Shown: positions 1 through 7,185 of the stretch, in pieces
How positions within the stretch are numbered: the first letter of the stretch is position 1
Layout: the number at the start of each line of letters is the position of its first letter
DNA from: Sphingomonas lenta
GTDB taxonomy: Bacteria; Pseudomonadota; Alphaproteobacteria; Sphingomonadales; Sphingomonadaceae
Length of the DNA: 64,000 nucleotides
Reading direction: 5' to 3'
NCBI RefSeq assembly: GCF_002288825.1
Contig: NZ_NSLI01000003.1
Span: 744,001-808,000, forward strand
Translations under genes and position numbers: made by a program
The notes under the pieces: model-generated
The model's input: only the letters and a program-made list of their open reading frames with translations
What the model was told of the DNA's origin: nothing
The model's database searches: none

Positions 1-411
1 ACGCAGTCGGACGTCAACAGCTTCCACGACTATAACTGGCCGGAGCAGTTCGAGCGCCGCGCGCGCCAGATGCTGAGCTACGGCCGGCCGGTGCTGTGCA
101 CCGAGTATATGGCGCGCGGCAACGGGTCGACGTTCGACGGCTCGCTTCCGATCGGCAAGCGCTACAACATCGCCATGATCAACTGGGGCCTGGTCGACGG
201 CAAGTCGCAGACGCGCCTGCCCTGGGATTCGTGGAAGAAGCCCTACACGATGGACGAGCCGACCATCTGGTTCCACGAGGTGTTCCGCGCCGACGGCCGG
301 CCCTATCGCCAGGCGGAGGCGGACCTGATCCGCCGCCTGGCGAGCGAGCCCAAGGTGGCGCAGCCGGTGGTGCAGCCGGTGCCTGCCCAGCGCCGCCGCC
401 GCGCCCGGTGA
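1..411 (+). CDS. Glycoside hydrolase, clan GH-A type, C-terminal part only
   Basis: The frame is open from base 1 to a TGA at 409-411, so this is the last 136 residues of a gene that begins before the window. VLCTEYMAR at residues 31-39 resembles the segment with the nucleophile Glu (E35) of TIM-barrel clan GH-A enzymes. Related sphingomonad and xanthomonad proteins are commonly annotated as 1,4-beta-xylanase or cellulase-like. The following Trp- and Asp-rich stretch fits the last barrel strands, and the tail is Pro/Arg-rich. It would cleave a plant polysaccharide, probably in the periplasm or outside the cell. The next gene overlaps it by 4 bases (GTGA), so the two are co-translated. The exact family and substrate cannot be set from this fragment. 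Confidence 0.6.
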   Translation, partial: TQSDVNSFHDYNWPEQFERRARQMLSYGRPVLCTEYMARGNGSTFDGSLPIGKRYNIAMINWGLVDGKSQTRLPWDSWKKPYTMDEPTIWFHEVFRADGRPYRQAEADLIRRLASEPKVAQPVVQPVPAQRRRRAR

Positions 412-1412
412 TCCGCGGCGTCGCCGCCGGTCTGCTCGGCCTTGCGCTCGCGTCGAGCGCGGCGGGGCAGCAGCGGGCGCTGCCCACCGGCTCCGTGTTC
501 GCGGGGGCGGACCCGGCGGCGATGGTGGAGGGCGGGCGCGTCTTCCTATACCCGACGAGCGGGCGGGGCAGGTTGCACAGCTGGTCGTCGACCGACCTGC
601 GGAGCTGGGCGGAGGGCCCCGCGCTGGTCCGCCTGGCCGACATACGTTGGATCCCGACGCGGGAGCGCCGCCAGCTCTGGGCGCCGCACATGACGGCGGC
701 GAACGGGCGCTACTACTTCTACTATTCGGTCGGGCCGCAGGAGCCCTACCCGGCGAAGATCGGCGTCGCGGTGTGCGACACGCCCGCGGGGCCGTGCCGC
801 GACAGCGGGCGGCCGCTGCTCGACGGCGCGGACTCGGACGATTTCAGGGCGAAGCGGCCGGGCGGCTGTTCGGACGACATGCGGCCCACCGGATCGGGCC
901 GCTACGGGTTCGAGGCGATCGATCCCATGGTGTTCGTCGACCCGCGGTCGGGCCGCCGTCTGCTCTACGCGGGCGGCAGCAACGGGTCGACGCTGCGCGT
1001 CTTCGAGCTCGGGCCGGACATGGTCACGATCGCGCGCGAGCTGCCGGTCGACCAGCCGCCCTGCTTCACGGAAGGCGCGTGGATGCACGAGCGGGGCAGC
1101 GTGTACTACCTGTCCTACAGCTCGGGCCATTGGGACCGGTCGGACTATTCCGTCCGCTACGCCACCGCGCCGAGCCCGACGGGACCGTGGACGTACCGCG
1201 GCGCGATCCTGCGGAGCGGGGGCGGGTACAAGGGCCCCGGCCACCACAGCTTCTTCGCCGACCCCCGGACCGGCGCGACGGTGATGGCGTACCATCGCTG
1301 GGAGGGGCAGGCGGGCGACGGGCCGTATCGCGGCGTACGGCGTCAGGTGGCGCTCGCGCCGGTGCGTTACCTGGCGGACGGGACGATCGAGCCGGTGGAG
1401 CTGGGGCGCTAG
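408..1412 (+). CDS. Secreted glycoside hydrolase family 43-like enzyme
   Basis: The protein has 334 residues from a GTG at 408 that overlaps the upstream stop. This start is preferred because residues 1-20 form a clear signal peptide ([19 protein letters not shown]) just before QQRALPTG. The five-bladed propeller family GH43 uses three acids. All three have candidates here: the Asp in GADPAAMV (about D35), the Asp in AIDPMVFVD, and the Glu in [10 protein letters not shown]. Such enzymes remove arabinose, xylose or galactose units from hemicellulose side chains, here probably in the periplasm. It is coupled to the upstream hydrolase and sits in a sugar-uptake locus. Its TAG stop shares the palindrome CTAG with the stop of the convergent chemoreceptor gene. 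Confidence 0.75.
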   Translation: MIRGVAAGLLGLALASSAAGQQRALPTGSVFAGADPAAMVEGGRVFLYPTSGRGRLHSWSSTDLRSWAEGPALVRLADIRWIPTRERRQLWAPHMTAANGRYYFYYSVGPQEPYPAKIGVAVCDTPAGPCRDSGRPLLDGADSDDFRAKRPGGCSDDMRPTGSGRYGFEAIDPMVFVDPRSGRRLLYAGGSNGSTLRVFELGPDMVTIARELPVDQPPCFTEGAWMHERGSVYYLSYSSGHWDRSDYSVRYATAPSPTGPWTYRGAILRSGGGYKGPGHHSFFADPRTGATVMAYHRWEGQAGDGPYRGVRRQVALAPVRYLADGTIEPVELGR

Positions 1413-3019
1413 GCCGCCCGCAAGCGCTGGAGGAACTCGGCGGACGCGGTCTTCAGCGTCTCCAGTTCGGCGTTGATGCGCGCCGCGGACTCGGCGACGC
1501 CGCTGGTCAGCGCGCGGGCGTCGTCGGCGCCGCCGGCGATCTCCACCATGCGGTCGCGGACCTCGTCGACGTGCGCGGCGATCGAGCGGGTTGCGGGCGC
1601 CATGCCGCTCGCCAGGTCGTTCTGCCGGTCCACCTCCGTGCGGATGGCGGCGGCGATATGGGCGACGTGGCGGATGTCGGCGGAGGCGTCCTCGATGCCG
1701 CTGACCGCGGCGTCCAGGCTCTGGCTGATGCCGTGCACCTGGTCGCGGGCGACCACCGTGGACGAGGCGGTCTGGGCGGCGAGCGCCTTCACCTCGCCCG
1801 CGACGATCGCGAAGCCGCGGCCCGCCTCGCCCGCGCGCGCGGCTTCGATGGTGGCGTTGAGCGCGAGGAGGTTGGTGCGCGCGGTCACCTCCTCGATCAG
1901 GTCGACGATCTCGCCGATGCGCGCGGCGCGGTCGGCCAGCGTGCGCACGGCATCGGCGCTGGCGGCGGAGCGGTCGAGCGCCTGGCCGCTATGGCCGGCA
2001 TGTTCGGCGGTGCGGTCGGCGATGGCGGCGATGGCGGCGGACAGCGACTCGCTGCGCGCCTGGAGGTCGTGGACCGCGGCCGAGATGTCGCGGGCGCGCG
2101 ACGCGGTGCTGCGCGCGCCGGCGACGGCGGTGTCCGTGATGCGGGTGAGGCGGCGGGCGAAGTCGTCGAGCGCCGGCACGACGTTCGCCAGCCCGTCGGC
2201 GATCGCCACCACGCCCTGTTCGAAGCGGGTGCCGAGCAACATCAGCTCGGCGCGACGCGTGCGCTCGGCCTCCTCGGCGGCCTGGCGTTCGGCGGCGGCG
2301 ACGGCGCGGCGCTCCTCCTCGCGGCGGCGCGTGTCCTGCTCCGTCCGTTCGGCCTCGGCGCGCGCGCGCTCGGCCTCGGCCTCGCCCAGGCGGCGCGCGG
2401 CGTCGCGGCCCAGCACGACCATGCGGCCGCGTTCCAGGAGCGAGGCGAGCAGGATCACCACGAAGCCCATGATGAGCACCGCCGCCAGCGCGGGCGGCAG
2501 GCCGGTGCGGACCATATGGTAGAACAAGCCGGCGAGCGGCGCGGCGCTGAACGCCAGGAAGCCCAGCGGCAGCCCGGCGTAGAGCACCACGCCCACGCTC
2601 GCCAGCGCGACCTCGATGCAGGAGGCGAGCATCGTCGCCGCCGGATCGCCCGACGCGGCGACCGCGGTGGTGAGCAGGCACCAGCCGACGCCCAACGCGC
2701 CGGCGAGCGCCGTGTGGAAGGCATAGGCGATCCGGACGCGCCACTCCGGCAGCCGCCGTCGGGTCCAGATCGACACGCAAGCGGCCGTCATGATGATAAG
2801 GAAGCCGGACACGGCGCGCGCCGCGGTCGGCTCGTGACGGAACACGACGCACAGCACGGCGATGACGAAGACCGTCAGCGGCAGGAGCAGGTTCAGGATC
2901 GTCGCGGCCTCGATCACCTGATCATGGTCCGCCTGGCGAGCGAACAGGAATTGCGAGTAGAGGCGCGCACGGGCCACCGCCCGTTCCTTGATGTCCAGCT
3001 CCGGCCGCGACTGATCCAT
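1409..3019 (-). CDS. Membrane methyl-accepting chemotaxis-type protein
   Basis: The protein has 536 residues. The N-terminal 200 residues contain about five or six hydrophobic segments with no obvious large periplasmic domain. A long charged, Ala/Glu/Arg-rich coiled coil follows (about 205-270), then the cytoplasmic signalling domain. The receptor hairpin tip is clear: [20 protein letters not shown] then [18 protein letters not shown]. This region binds CheA and CheW in classical receptors. The sensory part therefore lies in or near the membrane rather than in a periplasmic ligand pocket. I see no C-terminal CheR-docking pentapeptide. It lies beside sugar genes, but the transcript direction is opposite and a link to sugar sensing is only inferred. 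Confidence 0.85.
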   Translation of the reverse strand: MDQSRPELDIKERAVARARLYSQFLFARQADHDQVIEAATILNLLLPLTVFVIAVLCVVFRHEPTAARAVSGFLIIMTAACVSIWTRRRLPEWRVRIAYAFHTALAGALGVGWCLLTTAVAASGDPAATMLASCIEVALASVGVVLYAGLPLGFLAFSAAPLAGLFYHMVRTGLPPALAAVLIMGFVVILLASLLERGRMVVLGRDAARRLGEAEAERARAEAERTEQDTRRREEERRAVAAAERQAAEEAERTRRAELMLLGTRFEQGVVAIADGLANVVPALDDFARRLTRITDTAVAGARSTASRARDISAAVHDLQARSESLSAAIAAIADRTAEHAGHSGQALDRSAASADAVRTLADRAARIGEIVDLIEEVTARTNLLALNATIEAARAGEAGRGFAIVAGEVKALAAQTASSTVVARDQVHGISQSLDAAVSGIEDASADIRHVAHIAAAIRTEVDRQNDLASGMAPATRSIAAHVDEVRDRMVEIAGGADDARALTSGVAESAARINAELETLKTASAEFLQRLRAA

Positions 3020-3067
3020 GATGGTCGCCTAGCGGCATAGGGTTGAAGCGCGGTTAACCCTGGCGCG

Positions 3068-3802
3068 TCAGAGCTGCCCCATGCCGTCGGGCTCCGCGCC
3101 CTCGATCAGCTGGAGCACGTTGGCGATGAGCAGCCGCATCGCGTCGCGCGCGCGGGCGGCGTCGCCCGCCAGCACGGCGTCCAGCACCGCCTGGTGCTCG
3201 GCGATGCTGGCGGAATGGCCCTTGATGCTGTTGGTGAAGCGGATCGACTTCATGAGCGCCGTCGCCACCACGTCGCGGAACTGCGCGTAGAAGGGGTTCT
3301 TGGACGCGTTCAGCACCGCGACGTGGAAGGCGATGTCGGCGTCCAGCGTGTCGTCCCGGCCCCGCTCGGCCGCCTCCATGCGCTCCAGCCCCGCGCGGAT
3401 CAGCTCGCGGTCGGCGGGCTCGGCGTGGCGCGCGGCGAGCGCCGCCGCCTCGGGCTCGATCGCGAGCCTGAGCTGGGTGAAGTGCCGCAGCAGGTCGACC
3501 GAGAACTGCCGCTCCAGGAGCCAGCGCAGCACGTCCGGATCGAACAGGTTCCAGCTGCCCGACGGCCGGACGGCGGTGCCCTGGCGGGGGCGCGCGCTGA
3601 CCAGCCCCTTGGCGGCGAGCATCTTCATCGCTTCGCGCGTGACCGAGCGGCTCACGCCGTGGCTCTTGGCGAGCTCGGCCTCGGTCGGGAAGGGACGGTC
3701 CCTGAACCGGCCGGTGACGATCGCGCGGCCCAGGCTGTCGAGCATGCCGTATGTCAGGTTGCGGCTGCTGCGCCCGCCGCCGTTGATCCGCCCGTCCGTC
3801 AT
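3068..3802 (-). CDS. GntR/FadR-family regulator with FCD domain
   Basis: The protein has 244 residues. An N-terminal winged helix (about 15-80) includes PTEAELAKSHGVSRSVTREAM, the typical GntR helix-turn-helix. A helical FCD ligand-binding domain follows (about 95-235), with EHQAVLDAV and metal-site-type Asp/His positions. Family members sense sugar acids or similar carboxylates and usually repress the adjacent catabolic operon. The gene is divergent from the symporter-dgoK-dgoA operon, 118 bases away, which makes a DgoR-like repressor of galactonate-type metabolism the best guess. The ligand is unproven. A candidate operator is listed at 3863-3875. Confidence 0.85.
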   Translation of the reverse strand: MTDGRINGGGRSSRNLTYGMLDSLGRAIVTGRFRDRPFPTEAELAKSHGVSRSVTREAMKMLAAKGLVSARPRQGTAVRPSGSWNLFDPDVLRWLLERQFSVDLLRHFTQLRLAIEPEAAALAARHAEPADRELIRAGLERMEAAERGRDDTLDADIAFHVAVLNASKNPFYAQFRDVVATALMKSIRFTNSIKGHSASIAEHQAVLDAVLAGDAARARDAMRLLIANVLQLIEGAEPDGMGQL

Positions 3803-3862
3803 CGGGCGCGAATGTGACGAATCCGCGCAACCTTGTCACGTCCGCGCGCTGGACAGCCCCGA

Positions 3863-3875
3863 TTTATCCTATAAT
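3863..3875. promoter_or_regulatory. Candidate operator/promoter of the symporter-dgoKA operon
   Basis: An AT-rich island in otherwise GC-rich DNA reads TTTATCCTATAAT and ends in a perfect -10-like TATAAT at 3870-3875. No convincing -35 lies 16-18 bases upstream. The same motif, with 10 of 13 bases matching, recurs at 7085-7097 before the TonB receptor. This suggests a binding site for the divergent GntR regulator. The assignment is inferred. Confidence 0.4.
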
Positions 3876-3920
3876 CCTCCGCCCCAAGCGCGAAGGGACC
3901 GGCGCGGGGAGGGGAGTTTC

Positions 3921-5525
3921 ATGAGCCTGTCGACCATCGACCTGATCGTCGTCGTCGCCTACGCGATCGGCATCTTCGGGCTGGCGCAATGGGTCAGCCG
4001 CGAGAAGGCCGGACACCAGAAGGACACGTCCGACTATTTCCTCGCGTCCAAGTCGCTGCCCTGGTGGGCGATCGGCGCGTCGCTGATCGCGGCCAACATA
4101 TCCGCCGAGCAGATCGTCGGCATGGCGGGCTCGGGTTACGCGATCGGGCTGGCCATCGCGTCCTACGAGTGGATGGCGGCCGCCACGCTCTTGATCGTGG
4201 GCAAGTTCTTCCTGCCCATCTTCCTGCGCAACAAGATCTACACGATGCCGCAGTTCCTGGAACAGCGGTACGGCCCCAACATCCGCACGCTGATGGCGGT
4301 GTTCTGGCTCGCGCTCTACGTGTTCGTGAATCTGACCTCAATTATTTGGCTCGGCTCGATCGCGGTCAATCAGGTGGCCGGGATCAACCAGGATGCGGCG
4401 ATCATCGGCCTCGGGCTGTTCGCGCTCCTCTACCAGCTGCGCGGTGGCCTCAAGGCGGTGGCGCTCACCGACATCGTGCAGGTGACGTTGCTCGTGCTGG
4501 GCGGCCTCGTCGTTTCCGCGCTCGCGCTGAACGAGCTCAGCGGCGGGCAGGGCGTGCTCGCCGGCTTCGGGCGGCTGACGGCCGAGGCGCCCGAGAAGTT
4601 CGACATGATCCTGTCGCCCGACAACCCCTTCTACAAGGACCTGCCGGGCCTCTCCGTGCTGGTGGGCGGCATGTGGATCGCGAACCTCAGCTATTGGGGA
4701 TTCAACCAGTACATCATCCAGCGCGCGCTGGCGGCGAAGAACTTGGGGGAAGCGCAGAAGGGCGTGATCTTCGCGGCGTTCCTGAAGCTGCTCATGCCCG
4801 TCATCATCGTGCTGCCCGGCATCGCCGCCGTGCTGCTCGCGCCGAACCTGGAGAAGCCGGACCAGGCCTATCCGACGATGATGCGGCTCTTGCCGCCGGG
4901 GCTCCTGGGCCTCGTCTTCTCGGCGCTGATCGCGGCGATCATCGCGTCCACCGCGTCCAAGATCAACTCGATCGCCACCATCTTCACGCTCGACCTCTAC
5001 GCCAAGGCCAAGCGCATCCCGACCGAGGCGGAGGACGGCGTCCCGGCCGAGACGCGCGGCGCGAACGAGCGGCACCTGGTGCTCGTCGGCCGGATCGCGG
5101 CGGCGGTGTCGATCGTGATCGCGATCCTGGCCGCGCGGCCGCTGATCGGCCAGTCGGACCAGGCGTTCCAGTTTATCCAGGAGTTCTCGGGCTTCTTCAC
5201 GCCGGGCATCACCGTGATCTTCCTGCTCGGCCTGTTCTGGAAGCGCGCGAGCGAGCCGGGCGCGATCGCCGCGGCGGTCGCGTCCGTGGTGCTCAGCTAC
5301 CTGTTCAAGCAGTTCGCGCCCGACATCCCATTCATGAACCGCATGGGGCTGGTGTTCCTGATCAGCTTGGCGCTGGCGGTGGTGCTCTCGCTCCTGCTGC
5401 CGGCCGCCACCGGCCGCGACCGCATCCGCACCGACGACGTCAGCTACGCCACGCCCGCGTCGTTCAACATCGGCGCGGTCGGCGTGATGCTGATCCTGAT
5501 CGCGCTCTACTACACCTATTGGTGA
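3921..5525 (+). CDS. Sodium:solute symporter (SSS family) for a sugar
   Basis: The protein has 534 residues from the ATG at 3921, chosen for the strong GGGGAGGGGAG ribosome-binding site just upstream and the hydrophobic first helix MSLSTIDLIVVVAYAIGIFG. It has about 14 membrane segments and the SSS core, including YFLASKSLPWWAIGASLIAANIS, which resembles the vSGLT sodium and sugar site. The family couples sodium entry to uptake of a solute. SGLT-type members carry galactose or glucose. It is the first gene of an operon with dgoK and dgoA, 4 bases apart, so its substrate is probably galactose, galactonate or another sugar entering the KDPGal route. Confidence 0.88.
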   Translation: MSLSTIDLIVVVAYAIGIFGLAQWVSREKAGHQKDTSDYFLASKSLPWWAIGASLIAANISAEQIVGMAGSGYAIGLAIASYEWMAAATLLIVGKFFLPIFLRNKIYTMPQFLEQRYGPNIRTLMAVFWLALYVFVNLTSIIWLGSIAVNQVAGINQDAAIIGLGLFALLYQLRGGLKAVALTDIVQVTLLVLGGLVVSALALNELSGGQGVLAGFGRLTAEAPEKFDMILSPDNPFYKDLPGLSVLVGGMWIANLSYWGFNQYIIQRALAAKNLGEAQKGVIFAAFLKLLMPVIIVLPGIAAVLLAPNLEKPDQAYPTMMRLLPPGLLGLVFSALIAAIIASTASKINSIATIFTLDLYAKAKRIPTEAEDGVPAETRGANERHLVLVGRIAAAVSIVIAILAARPLIGQSDQAFQFIQEFSGFFTPGITVIFLLGLFWKRASEPGAIAAAVASVVLSYLFKQFAPDIPFMNRMGLVFLISLALAVVLSLLLPAATGRDRIRTDDVSYATPASFNIGAVGVMLILIALYYTYW

Positions 5526-5529
5526 TCGG

Positions 5530-6399
5530 ATGAGCGACCGCTTCATCGCCGTCGACTGGGGCACCAGCAACCGGCGCGAGTATCTGATGGAGGGCGGCCA
5601 AGTGCTGGCCACCTCGCGCGACGACCGCGGCATCATCGAGATGGGCGGGACGGGGTACGAGGAGGCGGTCGCCTCCATCCGTGCGCAGCACGGCGACCTG
5701 CCCGTGCTGATCGCCGGTATGGCGGGGTCGAACCGCGGTTGGCGCGAGGCGCCATACGCCGACGCGCCCGCAAGCGCCGCCGACATCGCGCGCCAGCTGC
5801 TCTGGGTGGAGCCCGGCCGCACCGCCATCGTGCCGGGCGTCGCTTGGCGCGACCCGGACGCTCCCAGCGTCATGCGCGGCGAGGAGGTGCAGCTGTTCGG
5901 CGCGGTGGCGGCGGGCCTCGTGCCGCCGACCGCGCTCGTCGCGCAGCCCGGCACGCACAATAAATGGGTCGAGATGCGGGACGGCGCGATCGGGCGCTTC
6001 ACCACGCTGATGACGGGCGAGCTGTTCGCCCTCCTCAAGCAGCACTCGATCCTGTCGGCGCAGCTCACCGCCGCCATCACGCCCGGGCCGGCGTTCCTGG
6101 AGGGCGTGCGCCACGCGCAGGACCGGCCGCTCCCCTCCGCGCTGTTCGGCGCGCGCGCGGCGATGCTGCTCGGCTTCCGGGCCGGCGAGGATACGGCGGA
6201 CTACGTCAGCGGCCTGCTGATCGGCGCCGACGTCGGTTCGGCGGACGTGCGCGGGCGCGAGGCGTTCATCCTGTCCGACGAGACGCTCGGCGCGCTCTAC
6301 GGGGCCGCGGTTGCGGAGCTGGGCGGCACGGCCCATCTGATCGACACCGTCGCCGCCTTCACGGCGGGCATGGCGCTGATCCGGAGCCTGTCCAAGTGA
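5530..6399 (+). CDS. dgoK: 2-dehydro-3-deoxygalactonokinase
   Basis: The protein has 289 residues, close to the family's usual 290. It phosphorylates 2-keto-3-deoxygalactonate with ATP to the 6-phosphate in the De Ley-Doudoroff pathway of galactose and galactonate. The N-terminal FIAVDWGTSNRREYL is the phosphate-binding motif of this ASKHA-type kinase family. Further blocks include AGMAGSNRGW, PGVAWRD, MRGEEVQLFG and QPGTHNKWV, all typical of DgoK. It follows the symporter by 4 bases and overlaps dgoA by 4 bases, so kinase and aldolase are made together. Confidence 0.93.
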   Translation: MSDRFIAVDWGTSNRREYLMEGGQVLATSRDDRGIIEMGGTGYEEAVASIRAQHGDLPVLIAGMAGSNRGWREAPYADAPASAADIARQLLWVEPGRTAIVPGVAWRDPDAPSVMRGEEVQLFGAVAAGLVPPTALVAQPGTHNKWVEMRDGAIGRFTTLMTGELFALLKQHSILSAQLTAAITPGPAFLEGVRHAQDRPLPSALFGARAAMLLGFRAGEDTADYVSGLLIGADVGSADVRGREAFILSDETLGALYGAAVAELGGTAHLIDTVAAFTAGMALIRSLSK

Positions 6400-7034
6400 C
6401 CCACCTCGCCGCCTTCGACGCCGCCTTCGCCGAGCTGCCGCTCATCGCCATCCTGCGCGGGCTCCGTCCGCGAGAGGCGGAGGGCGTCGGCGAGGCGCTG
6501 GTCGCGGCGGGGTTTCGGCTGATCGAGGTGCCGCTGAACTCGCCCGAGCCGCTCGACGGCATCGCCCGCATGGCGCGCGCGCTGGCGGGCAGGGCGGTGG
6601 TCGGCGCGGGCACCGTGCTCACGCCCGACGCGGTCGCTGACGTCGAGGCGGCGGGCGGGAGGATGATCATCTCGCCCAACACCGACGCCCGCGTGATTGA
6701 GGCGAGCGCCGCGCGCGGGCTGGTGTCGCTGCCGGGCGTCGCGACGCCCTCCGAAGCGTTCGCCGCGCTCGACGCGGGCGCCACCGCGCTCAAGCTGTTT
6801 CCCGCCGAGGGGGCGAGCCCCGCCGTGCTCAAGGCGATGCGCGCCGTGCTGCCCAAGTCGACGCGCGTGCTGCCGGTGGGCGGGATCGCGCCCGACAATA
6901 TGTGGCCGTGGATCGAAGCGGGCGCGGCGGGCTTCGGCCTGGGCTCCGCGCTCTACAAGCCGGGCATGGCGGCGGGCGAGGTCGCGGACAGGGCGCGCGC
7001 CTTCGTCGCGAGCTGGCGCGGGTTGATCGCCTAA
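6396..7034 (+). CDS. dgoA: 2-dehydro-3-deoxy-6-phosphogalactonate aldolase
   Basis: The protein has 212 residues from a GTG at 6396 that overlaps the dgoK stop (GTGA). It splits KDPGal into pyruvate and glyceraldehyde 3-phosphate and is a class I aldolase of the KDPG/KHG family. The Schiff-base Lys is in TALKLFPAE, the general-base Glu is in RLIEVPLNSP, and the phosphate loop is in PVGGIAPDNM. It is the last gene of the operon, and the product enters central metabolism. An Entner-Doudoroff KDPG aldolase is the alternative, but the adjacent dgoK favours DgoA. Confidence 0.92.
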   Translation: MTHLAAFDAAFAELPLIAILRGLRPREAEGVGEALVAAGFRLIEVPLNSPEPLDGIARMARALAGRAVVGAGTVLTPDAVADVEAAGGRMIISPNTDARVIEASAARGLVSLPGVATPSEAFAALDAGATALKLFPAEGASPAVLKAMRAVLPKSTRVLPVGGIAPDNMWPWIEAGAAGFGLGSALYKPGMAAGEVADRARAFVASWRGLIA

Positions 7035-7084
7035 GTGGGCGACGTTCACCTGGATCAGTGATGCAGCCGCGCAACAGTGCGGCA

Positions 7085-7107
7085 TTTGTCGTATGATTGG
7101 GTTGTCA
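7085..7107 (+). promoter_or_regulatory. Candidate operator and -35 region before the TonB receptor
   Basis: TTTGTCGTATGAT at 7085-7097 matches the motif before the symporter at 10 of 13 positions. A -35-like TTGTCA follows at 7102-7107, with only a weak -10 candidate (TGTAGT near 7124). This is consistent with regulation of the receptor by the same GntR protein, but it is inferred from two sites only. Confidence 0.35.
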
Positions 7108-7185
7108 GGGGTGAGCGCCTCCTTGTAGTCTCCCCGCCACATAACGGCCGCCCACCGTCGGCCGGGCCAACAGGGGAGAACTTTC

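Noticed and set aside
96..407. N-terminal extension of the GH43 gene
   Set aside because: It lies in the wrong frame of the upstream hydrolase gene; the GTG at 408 is followed directly by a signal peptide.
647..3040. 797-residue open frame on the plus strand opposite the chemoreceptor
   Set aside because: Composition is typical of the shadow frame of a GC-rich gene; the minus-strand frame has clear receptor motifs.
4338..6080. 580-residue minus-strand frame across the symporter and dgoK
   Set aside because: Arg/His/Asp-rich shadow with no motif; both plus-strand genes are certain.
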